Shown: one piece after another, positions 9,031 through 17,364 of the stretch
Numbering within the stretch: position 1 is the first letter of the stretch
Layout of the letters: the number at the start of each line of letters is the position of its first letter
DNA from: Echinicola sp. 20G
GTDB taxonomy: Bacteria > Bacteroidota > Bacteroidia > Cytophagales > Cyclobacteriaceae
Reading direction: 5' to 3'
DNA: 64,000 nt
Assembly (NCBI RefSeq): GCF_015533855.1
Contig: NZ_AP024154.1
Location: forward strand, 5,715,001-5,779,000
Translations under genes and position numbers: made by a program
Notes under the pieces: generated by a model
The model's database searches: none
Seen by the model: only the letters and a program-made list of their open reading frames with translations
Told to the model about the DNA's origin: nothing

Positions 9031-10127
9031 AGGCTATCGACAATCAACCGAGCTGTTTCCTGTGAAGCTCTTTTCTCTCCGAGCTTTTCCTTTATAAGGG
9101 TATAACCATTGAGCACCTCACTTTTTCTAGTGTTATTTCCTGATATTTCCCTTAATTCTTTCAAGAGATTATCCTTATTGTAATCATGCTGAATGAGTTC
9201 CTTCACCACTTCTTTCTCAGCGATTAAATTCACCAAAGAAATAAAAGGCACTTTTATCAGCTTCTTACCAATAGCATAACTGATTCCACTGGTTTTATAA
9301 ACAACAACTTGAGGCACCCTAAAAAGAGCTGTCTCCAAAGTGGCAGTACCTGAAGTCACTACCGCAACATTAGCATGATAAAGCAAATCATAAGTTTGAT
9401 CGTAAATCACTTTGATTCCCATTTCCTGCGCAAGCTGATACACATCCTCATTCAGGTTATCTACCCCCGCAATGATAAATTGAGCATTTGGAAAAGCGGG
9501 AATGATTTCTACCATTGTACTTAACATACTTTCTACCTCCTGCTTTCTACTTCCAGGCAATAAAGCGATCATTGGTTTGTAGCTCAAATCATTTTTCTGA
9601 TGAAAAAAGTCATGAGGAGTAAACTTCGCAATTTCATCTAATAGCGGATTGCCAACATAATTGACTTCCCAATCAAACTTCTTGAAAAAATCAGGTTCGA
9701 ATGGCAGGATACAATATAGCTGATCCACATATTGTTTCAGCTTATATGCTCTTTTTTGGTTCCAAGCCCATACTTTCGGAGGAATATAATAGTGGACAGA
9801 AATGCCTTGATCATGAGCAAATTTGGCAATCTTCATGTTAAAGCCGCCATAATCTACCAAAATCAAAGCATCAGGCTGATTGTCTATAATGTCTTTTTTG
9901 ACCAGTTTTAAATACCTCAACACTTTCCTAAAGCCAAAAACTACTTCAATGAATCCCATTAATGCCACTTCTTCATAGTGCGCCACTGTGGAAAGTCCAG
10001 CAGCAATGGAATAGTCTCCTCCCATTCCCCTAAAACTTGCTTCGCTATCTTCTTCTTTTAAGGCGGCTATTAAATTGGAAGCATGTAGATCCCCGGAGCG
10101 CTCTCCGGAAATAACATAATATTTCAT
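9021..10127 (-). CDS. lpxB: Lipid-A-disaccharide synthase
   Basis: A glycosyltransferase (GT19) that condenses UDP-2,3-diacylglucosamine with lipid X to form the lipid A disaccharide at the inner face of the cytoplasmic membrane. The 368-residue length fits. Conserved features are the N-terminal SGERSGDLHAS (residues 7-17), YYIPPKVWAWNQKR, the LPGSRKQEVE motif, and SGTATLETAL in the nucleotide-sugar pocket. It stands alone here, without the other lpx genes, and is separated from the upstream queD by an unusually perfect hairpin. It shows that the organism is a lipid A-bearing Gram-negative. Confidence 0.96.
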   Translation of the reverse strand: MKYYVISGERSGDLHASNLIAALKEEDSEASFRGMGGDYSIAAGLSTVAHYEEVALMGFIEVVFGFRKVLRYLKLVKKDIIDNQPDALILVDYGGFNMKIAKFAHDQGISVHYYIPPKVWAWNQKRAYKLKQYVDQLYCILPFEPDFFKKFDWEVNYVGNPLLDEIAKFTPHDFFHQKNDLSYKPMIALLPGSRKQEVESMLSTMVEIIPAFPNAQFIIAGVDNLNEDVYQLAQEMGIKVIYDQTYDLLYHANVAVVTSGTATLETALFRVPQVVVYKTSGISYAIGKKLIKVPFISLVNLIAEKEVVKELIQHDYNKDNLLKELREISGNNTRKSEVLNGYTLIKEKLGEKRASQETARLIVDSLKK

Positions 10128-10218
10128 AGAAAATTCTGAATTGAATATTAATATTCTTTAAGTCTAATCAGCGTTAAAAATAGTTATTTCTTAGAACTAT
10201 CAATGCTAATTCAATAAG

Positions 10219-10266
10219 TACGGAGAATAAAAAAGCCCTCAAAAGAGGGCTTTTTTATTCTCCGTA
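10219..10266 (-). terminator. Terminator of queD, 22-bp perfect inverted repeat
   Basis: Arms at 10219-10240 and 10245-10266 are exact reverse complements with an AAAA loop; the core GCCCTC/GAGGGC is flanked by six A and six T. The outer part of the stem includes the last codons and stop of queD. The symmetry means it could terminate in both directions. Confidence 0.85.
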
Positions 10267-10674
10267 GTATTCTACAAAATTTCTTGGCGTTTCATAAAGC
10301 TTGAGCTTGTACAAACCTCCATGGGGAGTGATTTTATCTACTGCAGGCTTAAGTATTTTCCAAAATTCCATTACAAGATTTTCACAACTGGCCATTTTCC
10401 CCTCCATAAAATCCACATCCACATTCAGGTTTTTATGATCCACTTTATCTACAACCAAAGTTCTGATCAGCGTACTCAATGCCTTAAGATCCACCACAAA
10501 ACCCGTATCATCATCTGGAAGACCTTTTACGGTCACAATTAACTCAAAATTATGCCCATGCCAATTGGCATTCGCACATGGTCCAAAGACCTCTATATTC
10601 TTCTGCTCTGACCATTTAGGATTCCATAGCTTGTGAGCTGCATTGAAGTGTTCTTTTCTAGAAACTTGTATCAT
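10255..10674 (-). CDS. queD: 6-carboxytetrahydropterin synthase (QueD)
   Basis: This enzyme converts 7,8-dihydroneopterin triphosphate to 6-carboxytetrahydropterin, the second step of queuosine/7-deazaguanine synthesis. The zinc ligands are visible as FNAAHKL near the N-terminus and the HGHN pair in ANANWHGHNFEL, with the catalytic Cys in GPCANANW. From ATG 10674 the protein is 139 residues. The frame stays open upstream to 10731, but a -7 promoter element lies at 10706-10699 inside that extension, so the shorter start is preferred. queE, acting on its product, lies separately at 22.9 kb. Confidence 0.92.
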   Translation of the reverse strand: MIQVSRKEHFNAAHKLWNPKWSEQKNIEVFGPCANANWHGHNFELIVTVKGLPDDDTGFVVDLKALSTLIRTLVVDKVDHKNLNVDVDFMEGKMASCENLVMEFWKILKPAVDKITPHGGLYKLKLYETPRNFVEYYGE

Positions 10675-10698
10675 GACTGCAATTTCAATTTGAGACTG

Positions 10699-10706
10699 CA
10701 AAGATA
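10699..10706 (-). promoter_or_regulatory. -7 element of queD
   Basis: TATCTTTG on the minus strand, a perfect TAnnTTTG, with an A/T tract upstream but no clear TTG at 19-21 bases. The predicted leader is about 20 bases. An 8-base direct repeat (GACTGCAA on the plus strand at 10675-10682 and 10694-10701) flanks the leader. Confidence 0.4.
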
Positions 10707-10784
10707 AAAAAAAAGTAACACACTGACGCACCCTTGAATAATTGAAAACATTACTTTGCCAAACTGCTACAGTGTTATATTCAT

Positions 10785-11483
10785 TTAGTTAACGTAGGTC
10801 ACAAACTGGATCAAGTGATCTTCCCTATTAAAATTGAGGTTATTATCCTTAATGAACCCCTTCCCCTTATTTTGATCTGAAGGATCCAATGCTTTCAATA
10901 AGCTCTTTCCTCTCGTTTTAACCTCATTTGCTTCACCACTCCCATTGATTAAATAATAGCTTACATCAGAAACAAACCTTTTTCCAGGACCTGGCCCATA
11001 GCTATTCTGCGAACTATCCTCCAATTTCCGATCAAAGACCCTAACTAAAGTATATTTTTCTCCTTTCACCATGACATTTACAAACTCATCCTCTTTTACT
11101 CCATCAATTTTATTCCACCCCTTTTCAAAAACCAATTTTGGCAATACTCCTTCATTTTCAGTTATTTCATCTTGAGGTCTATCCAAAACGAAAGAGTGAA
11201 TTTGCGCCCTATCCAAAATAATTTGGTTTCCATTATCACTGACCGCCAAAATCTCTTTTTCATAAACATTTAGTTTTGTGGATACATTTTCCTTAGTCCA
11301 TCCTTTTTCCATTGTATAGGTAGCGTTGGACCAATCATCAAATAAAAATGGTGTTCCTTGAATACCTTCATAGGATGATACTCTTAATGGAACTCCATTC
11401 ATTTCCAAGTTCGCAATTTGAGCCTTGCTTGTAACAACTCCCAAAATGCATATCAAACATGCTAAAATCCCACTTTTCCTCAT
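10785..11483 (-). CDS. Secreted protein of unknown function
   Basis: A 232-residue protein with a cleavable signal peptide (hydrophobic residues 6-20 ending around SKAQ). I do not recognise a domain. The mature part is rich in beta-forming and charged residues, with a GPGPGKR turn and no cysteines after the signal peptide. It starts 2 bases after the stop codon of the large subtilase on the same strand, so the two are almost certainly co-transcribed. It could be an accessory, inhibitor or anchoring partner of that protease, which is inference from position only. Confidence 0.75.
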   Translation of the reverse strand: MRKSGILACLICILGVVTSKAQIANLEMNGVPLRVSSYEGIQGTPFLFDDWSNATYTMEKGWTKENVSTKLNVYEKEILAVSDNGNQIILDRAQIHSFVLDRPQDEITENEGVLPKLVFEKGWNKIDGVKEDEFVNVMVKGEKYTLVRVFDRKLEDSSQNSYGPGPGKRFVSDVSYYLINGSGEANEVKTRGKSLLKALDPSDQNKGKGFIKDNNLNFNREDHLIQFVTYVN

Positions 11484-11485
11484 AT

Positions 11486-14400
11486 CTATTGCTTTAATAG
11501 TTTACTTCTCAATGTGATATCTCCCATTCTTATCATAAGAATATAGACCCCACTAGAACCATTTAGGTACAACTCTATTTCTTGTAGTTGATTGTTCTTA
11601 TAAACTGACTCAGAAAGTGCTTTAGCACCATTAACAGCATATAACTCTACTATTACATTACCTATATAATCATTATTTAAGCCCACCTTCACTTTCTCAT
11701 TGGTAGGATTGGGTCCGATAAACACCCCATACTCACTTAAAGAAGGCTCTTCATCTTCCAATGCTGTCACCACAACAGGCTCTGATAAACGGTTACATAT
11801 TTCATTATAAATAGCTACTTGATACATTCCATCAAAATCAGCATTAAAGGATCTTTGAGTAGCTCCTTCAATTTTTTCTCCTTCAAAATACCATTGGTAA
11901 GCACTTGCCAGTGTTTGACTAGTCATCATGTTCCCATTCACCACAATCACCGGTGTATTCAAAGTGTTGCTTACTACAGAAATCTCTTTGCTGAAATCAA
12001 CATTTTCGTCATCATTGGATATGTTTAGGGACACTAAATAATCCCCTTCTTGATCAAAAGTAAATTCCGGTGATTCTTCTGATGAAGTGCCAACACCTCC
12101 AAAATTCCACGCATAAGTAACGATATTGCCTTCACTCAAATTTGAAAATTCTGTCAATCCTCCGACACAATTGTAACTTGAAGTGAAATTGGCAAACAAG
12201 ACCTCTTCACAATTTTTGGTCAACCAGTTGTCCGAATTGACAACATTTGAATTCAATCCTAGATTAACAATGGCTTCCCCTACAAAGTCTACATTAGTTA
12301 CATTCAAATTCTCAAAGCAATACTTTTTATAAATATCATGATTGATACTGGCTTTGGAAGTAGCAGAAATATAGCTTTCCTGACTACTAGATGAAGTGAC
12401 GATAAAATCATCAATAATGTACAGTGTTCGTGAAGGAAGTAAGTTTAAAGCCCCACCTGAACCAATCTCCAATACATCAACGGTCAAATCACTATTGCTG
12501 CCCAGAATGAAAGCTCCATTACTTATAGACAACGAATCGATAAAGTTTGACGAGCCATTGTAGGATAAATCTCCATTTTGAACGGTCAATATCTCTATCT
12601 CTCCATTGTTGTTCACCAAATCGCCAGTAACTCCATCAAAAATAAAGCGAGGACTAAACGAGAAGCCTGATTCTGCCGAAATATTTATTGATTCATGAAA
12701 AACAATCGACTTCAAATCTCCTTTAAGCAGTGCTTCCCCTTCTAGATTCAGGCTATTCACATCCAAAGTCTCCTTCTCCACCAATAATTCTCCTCCAATC
12801 AAATCAAGACCATCCACTATACCTGCATCAGTCAAAGTCCATTTCCCTTCCAACACCCTTAAATCAACATTGTCAAAAATAACTCCACCAAACTCCATAA
12901 ATTTATCTTTGTCATCTGATGCTTCAAAAATCAATTCTCCATTGGTGAAACTAGTCACTTCATTACTTACCCTAAACCCTCCGTCTACTTTTAAACTATT
13001 TTGGTTAAGGTTAACGCTCAAAGCTCCTTCTCCAAACACATTGACACTGAAGGATTGGACATCCTGCGATAAATTTACTTGACTGCTTTCTCCCTCTGCA
13101 ATTTCAAAAAGTACCCTAGAGCTAGATGTTGGAATTTTGTTTGCAGTAGTTCCACCTGAAGTAGAAGACCAGTTGGCAGGATCGTTCCATTCTCCAACGC
13201 TTCCTCCTATCCAATAAAGAGTTTCCTCTGCCCCATCAACTGTTCCCGATTTCATCACCAGTGAAAACTCTTGGGCTCCGTTTGTCAGCTCTCCTTTATG
13301 GCTTACTCTAACTGTATACTTAATGGGAGTTGGTGAATGAATAACTACCTGTTCCACATTATCCCTAAAATTATCCTGAGTATTGATCGCCCTGGAGTTA
13401 GCTCCTTGACTCGGGTTTAGTGTCCAAGGAAAATATTCCACACCATTTTCATCAAATATCCTTAAATCTAGGTCATTCACAAGCGTTAAATTGGTTGGAT
13501 CAAGAGTTGACGGGCTTGCACTTCCTGAGGGGTCGGTCCACGCAATGGTTGCTTTGATTGGATTGATCCCATCAGAAACAATTTCATATTCAAAAATCTC
13601 ATCTTCTTCAAGAGACAATTCCCTAATCAAGTCTGATGAGCCATTTTCATTAATGATTAGTTCAGCAGCATCTTTAGCATTTAAAATCCCCCAACCATAA
13701 ACATAATCCGGCCCATCATATAGTCCCCCATCCAAAGCCGTATTAATCGCTAAAGCTTTTAGAGTTGCAGACCTCATATAATTCCCACTATTTCTTTGGG
13801 CATAAAGCTGCTGTATCAGCAAAAGGGAGCCCGCAACATTGGGGGAAGCCATTGATGTTCCACTCAAAGAGGCATATCCATCTCCCCCATTTCCTGTTAC
13901 TGCTGTACTGAACACTCCTACCCCAACTCCCACCAAGTCTGGTTTTATCCTTCCATCATCTGTAGGCCCCCAACTGCTAAAATCACTTATGGCCAATGAC
14001 GACCTATCCTCATATTCTTCAAAAGCGGAAACAGCTCCTACTGTAATTACATTTTTAGCTACTCCTTCTGGACCAATAGTATCATCTGGCCCATCTGGGC
14101 TTCGAGTCCCATCACCTCTGTCCGAGCGGTCATTCCCAGCTGCCCAAACCATGGTATAATAAGGTTTTGCAAAAGCCAAATCATCCAATGACTTACTTTT
14201 GGAGGTATAAAGGCCAAACCGATAATCTTCATTCGGATCGATGGAAGGGTTACCAGCCCACTTCCAAGTACCACTATTATCCTGGTACCATCCTAACACT
14301 ATTCCATAGGAATGATTTGAAACAATATGTCCATTTGGCTTGGACTCAGTATCATAAGCATTTGCATTCATTTTACTGATATCGCTTTCCCAATTAAAAG

Positions 14401-14941
14401 ACCAACCAGTGGCCTCATTGGCCATTCCTCTAGCATTGCTATTGATTCCTTTGGCTAAAAGTGTTCCAGTCACGTGAGTGGCGTGGTTACTGATTTCCTC
14501 GCTTGAACCATCTATTTGTGTCAGTCTGTTTTCGAACTCAACATGGTTTGGCTTTGGTCTTGTTTGATCATAAACACCTATGGTCATGCCTTTCCCTGTC
14601 AAACTTAATCCCAATTCTCCCCCTGGCTGTAAATCATCTGTTTGGGTAGTTTGGGCAGCCCTTACATTATAGGTCATGTAGTATACTGGATCTCCTAAAT
14701 CATCAAAATAGCGTAACTCTGCCTTGCTGCCATCTTCAAGGACCAGTTCCAATGGTACTCCTTTTTGATTTGCTAGTTTTTTTAAAGCTGTGTTGCTTAG
14801 GGCGTATTCTTGATATGCTATATCAAATTTATTTTTGATTGTTTGACGAGCTTTTTGAATATCCTGCCCTTTTTGATCTTGTGCCCAAGTAACTGGTATT
14901 ATAAAAAAAATTAATCCAATAATAAGTACTGACTTTCTCAT
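11486..14941 (-). CDS. Large subtilisin-like (S8) protease with PKD domain and T9SS sorting domain
   Basis: A secreted serine protease of 1151 residues. A signal peptide (1-20, ending TWAQ) is followed by a propeptide-like region and the S8 domain (about 115-420) with catalytic Asp125 (IGVYDQT), His153 (NHATHVTG), the oxyanion Asn270 (WAAGND) and Ser363 (GTSMASP). Next come a proprotein-convertase-like beta domain (about 430-570), a repetitive beta-rich region (about 570-900), a PKD domain (about 920-1000), and a C-terminal type A sorting domain (about 1070-1151: FIGPNPTNEKV ... GVYILMI ... KLLKQ). It is therefore probably exported by type IX secretion and displayed on or released from the surface. 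It forms a two-gene operon with the next secreted protein. Confidence 0.92.
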   Translation of the reverse strand: MRKSVLIIGLIFFIIPVTWAQDQKGQDIQKARQTIKNKFDIAYQEYALSNTALKKLANQKGVPLELVLEDGSKAELRYFDDLGDPVYYMTYNVRAAQTTQTDDLQPGGELGLSLTGKGMTIGVYDQTRPKPNHVEFENRLTQIDGSSEEISNHATHVTGTLLAKGINSNARGMANEATGWSFNWESDISKMNANAYDTESKPNGHIVSNHSYGIVLGWYQDNSGTWKWAGNPSIDPNEDYRFGLYTSKSKSLDDLAFAKPYYTMVWAAGNDRSDRGDGTRSPDGPDDTIGPEGVAKNVITVGAVSAFEEYEDRSSLAISDFSSWGPTDDGRIKPDLVGVGVGVFSTAVTGNGGDGYASLSGTSMASPNVAGSLLLIQQLYAQRNSGNYMRSATLKALAINTALDGGLYDGPDYVYGWGILNAKDAAELIINENGSSDLIRELSLEEDEIFEYEIVSDGINPIKATIAWTDPSGSASPSTLDPTNLTLVNDLDLRIFDENGVEYFPWTLNPSQGANSRAINTQDNFRDNVEQVVIHSPTPIKYTVRVSHKGELTNGAQEFSLVMKSGTVDGAEETLYWIGGSVGEWNDPANWSSTSGGTTANKIPTSSSRVLFEIAEGESSQVNLSQDVQSFSVNVFGEGALSVNLNQNSLKVDGGFRVSNEVTSFTNGELIFEASDDKDKFMEFGGVIFDNVDLRVLEGKWTLTDAGIVDGLDLIGGELLVEKETLDVNSLNLEGEALLKGDLKSIVFHESINISAESGFSFSPRFIFDGVTGDLVNNNGEIEILTVQNGDLSYNGSSNFIDSLSISNGAFILGSNSDLTVDVLEIGSGGALNLLPSRTLYIIDDFIVTSSSSQESYISATSKASINHDIYKKYCFENLNVTNVDFVGEAIVNLGLNSNVVNSDNWLTKNCEEVLFANFTSSYNCVGGLTEFSNLSEGNIVTYAWNFGGVGTSSEESPEFTFDQEGDYLVSLNISNDDENVDFSKEISVVSNTLNTPVIVVNGNMMTSQTLASAYQWYFEGEKIEGATQRSFNADFDGMYQVAIYNEICNRLSEPVVVTALEDEEPSLSEYGVFIGPNPTNEKVKVGLNNDYIGNVIVELYAVNGAKALSESVYKNNQLQEIELYLNGSSGVYILMIRMGDITLRSKLLKQ

Positions 14942-14993
14942 ATGGCTATGCTATCTACTGTAACTTAAACTTATCCAAGATAATAAAGGTTTG

Positions 14994-15024
14994 GATAAAA
15001 AAAGGGAGACAAAATCTCCCTTTT
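14994..15024 (-). terminator. Terminator of the SusC/SusD locus
   Basis: A 10-bp stem (15000-15009 AAAAGGGAGA with 15015-15024) and a 5-base loop, followed on the minus strand by a T tract. It lies 21 bases after the stop of the SusE-like gene and separates the nutrient uptake locus from the subtilase operon. Confidence 0.75.
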
Positions 15025-15045
15025 AACACTATTCACTATTATTTC

Positions 15046-15891
15046 TTATTGCTTGGTTAATACAACTGTTCCTCCATCACCATAAGTGTTGGACCAAATC
15101 AGCCTAATAGTCCCATTGTCAGGATCTGAAGTGCCATTTATAGTAAACGGATCACCGTATTGATCAGTATTGTTTGGATCACCGGTTATTACATTACAAT
15201 TATCTGAGATCCTACCAGTAGGCCCAGTATCTCCATAACCAGCAGGATACAAGCCAAAGCTCATATCGCTTAACTGATAAACACCTACGCCAGCCTCGGT
15301 AATTTCAATGGTGTTACCAAAACTGTAATTTGTCAAGGTCTGTGAAGCCCCACCTTCCCCATCTCCAATAATAAGCACATCCCAAACTACTGCATAAGTA
15401 CCTGCCAAGTCAGAATCACATATAACCCTCATCTTGTAAGTCATACTGCTGTAATTGGCACTTACTTTTACCCCAGATGCATCCGTAATATTTAACACCA
15501 AGTCAGGCTCTTCATCGGGACTGATATTTCCTGTAAGAACTTCAACATTGAATGTACCAACCACTTCTCCTGCTGGAATTGTCATGGATTGGGATGGTAA
15601 GCTATAATGTACTCCAGCGATGGCTGTTGAGCTTGGATCAACTTCCACATTTACTGTAACATCATTATTTAAAGCAGTCCCAACCAAATTAACTTGAATT
15701 TCCGCCATGTCTGTTTGATCATCACTAATCCTAACAAAGTTCTCTGTCAACCCTGTAGGCAAGTTAGAAGCGTTAAATTCAATCTCTGAACCATTCCAAG
15801 TTGTTTCCAATCCTGGATCGTCGAAACAAGCAGTGGTGAGCAATGAAGCCAAAGCTACAAAGGCATATATAAATTTATATCTTTTCATCAT
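15046..15891 (-). CDS. SusE-like surface lipoprotein (DUF1735/DUF4843-like)
   Basis: A 281-residue lipoprotein: the signal peptide ends in a lipobox with Cys22 (LTTAC), followed by Asp residues, which fits surface-exported Bacteroidota lipoproteins. The middle segment (about 85-120: AGVHYSLPSQSMTIPAGE) resembles the beta-sandwich repeat in the DUF1735/DUF4843 proteins that accompany SusC/SusD pairs. It is the third gene after SusC and SusD with a 9-base gap. It likely helps capture the ligand at the cell surface; the ligand is unknown. Confidence 0.75.
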   Translation of the reverse strand: MMKRYKFIYAFVALASLLTTACFDDPGLETTWNGSEIEFNASNLPTGLTENFVRISDDQTDMAEIQVNLVGTALNNDVTVNVEVDPSSTAIAGVHYSLPSQSMTIPAGEVVGTFNVEVLTGNISPDEEPDLVLNITDASGVKVSANYSSMTYKMRVICDSDLAGTYAVVWDVLIIGDGEGGASQTLTNYSFGNTIEITEAGVGVYQLSDMSFGLYPAGYGDTGPTGRISDNCNVITGDPNNTDQYGDPFTINGTSDPDNGTIRLIWSNTYGDGGTVVLTKQ

Positions 15892-15900
15892 TTGGTTCTT

Positions 15901-17352
15901 TTAGTTATACTCAGGGTTATTTTCCAATAAATCATTTAAAATGATCTCATCCTGTGGAATCGGTGCCAATATTCGATAGTCTGAATACGGAACATCTTCA
16001 AAACTACCTGATTTGGTGATTGTCATACCATTTCTTTTCAGGTCAAACCATCTGTGTCCTTCGACAGCAAACTCTACCCTGTTTTCATACATGATCTGGT
16101 TCATCAAAGCAGTGCCACTGGCTGAAGTTGCACCTAGTCCTCTTTTGCTTCTTAAGGCGTTAATATCAGATCGCGCTCCATCTTCATTACCTAAATTATA
16201 TCTCGCTTCGGCTCTGATCAGGTACAACTCTGATGCCCTCATAATTGGTAGGTTTTCCAGAAAATCCCCCTTATGACCTAGCCATTTGTTTGACCGATAA
16301 ACTATCGCTGATGACCCTTCTCGCGTTGTCTGAGTCCAAGTCTGCATGCGTATATCCCCAGGCTCATAAGCTGCCAACAAATCATCAGATACTGTCAAAA
16401 TGAACTGTGCGGAAGGATAGACATTTGCAACCAAAGAGCATACGGAGTTATTCAATCCATCCACGCTATTCCAGTCTTGAGATCTGATCTCAACTTCAAA
16501 AAGGGATTCTGGATTGGGTGCAATTGAAAAACCAGCTACATAGTCATCAGCTTCCATCAAACCATCACCTGATGCTGACAGACTAAATGAAGTCATAGCA
16601 TCTGAGGCCATGGAAGCAGCCTCTGTATACATTGAAGTGTACAAATAAACTTTAGCTAACAGCGCTTGAGCCGCTCCTCGTGAGGCACGATAAACATCTT
16701 CCTCTCCCATCTCTGCAGTAGGAAGCAAGCTAATTGCCTGATTCAAATCTGCTATTATTTGATCATAAATTTCAGTATTGGTTGATCTAGCCCGAAAATC
16801 TGCTGCAGACAATCCTAAAGTTGGGGTAGTCCTTAGAATTACACTCTGATCCCAACCATTCACTTCTTGGCCAGGCTCATACCCATAAACCCTAGCTAAA
16901 TCAAAATAATTTAGTGCCCTAATGAAATATGCCTCACCTTTTACTCTATTTCTTAAGTTTTCATCTCCTTCCACTCCATCAATTCCATCCAAAATAATGT
17001 TAGCGTCATTGATGGAAGCGTATACTCCTCTAAAATTATTGGTTGTGGAGAAATCCCAAAGATTGATATGGGCCCTATCCGCATTGGCTTCTTGGCCAAT
17101 ATATCTACCAGTGTTTGCAATTACTTTCAAATTATCAGCCATCACTTCTGGCGCAATCATCATCACCTGACCGTAGTAGCTAAAACTTCTTGTTCTTCCA
17201 TACATGGAATATGCCAGGGATTGATATCCCTCCACATCTGCAAATGCCGTTTCCGGTGTAAGACTCTGTCTAGGTTCCGTATCTAATAAATCAGAGCACG
17301 AGCCCATGGTTAAGGCAGTTCCTACAAATAATATTTTAAATATATTTTTCAT
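15901..17352 (-). CDS. SusD/RagB-family nutrient-binding lipoprotein
   Basis: A 483-residue outer-surface lipoprotein that forms a lid over the partner SusC transporter. The lipobox is MGSC with Cys19, and the N-terminal SusD segment (LLDTEPRQSLTPETAF) follows directly. Tetratricopeptide-like helices are visible (VKGEAYFIRALNYFDLARVYG near residue 140), and the C-terminal part has the family's YENRVEFAVEGHRWFDLKR segment. It lies 12 bases after the susC-like gene. No glycoside hydrolase or sulfatase is next to it, so the substrate cannot be named; the neighbouring secreted protease is a hint towards peptides but no more. Confidence 0.93.
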   Translation of the reverse strand: MKNIFKILFVGTALTMGSCSDLLDTEPRQSLTPETAFADVEGYQSLAYSMYGRTRSFSYYGQVMMIAPEVMADNLKVIANTGRYIGQEANADRAHINLWDFSTTNNFRGVYASINDANIILDGIDGVEGDENLRNRVKGEAYFIRALNYFDLARVYGYEPGQEVNGWDQSVILRTTPTLGLSAADFRARSTNTEIYDQIIADLNQAISLLPTAEMGEEDVYRASRGAAQALLAKVYLYTSMYTEAASMASDAMTSFSLSASGDGLMEADDYVAGFSIAPNPESLFEVEIRSQDWNSVDGLNNSVCSLVANVYPSAQFILTVSDDLLAAYEPGDIRMQTWTQTTREGSSAIVYRSNKWLGHKGDFLENLPIMRASELYLIRAEARYNLGNEDGARSDINALRSKRGLGATSASGTALMNQIMYENRVEFAVEGHRWFDLKRNGMTITKSGSFEDVPYSDYRILAPIPQDEIILNDLLENNPEYN

Positions 17353-17364
17353 ATGAGTTCTGAA

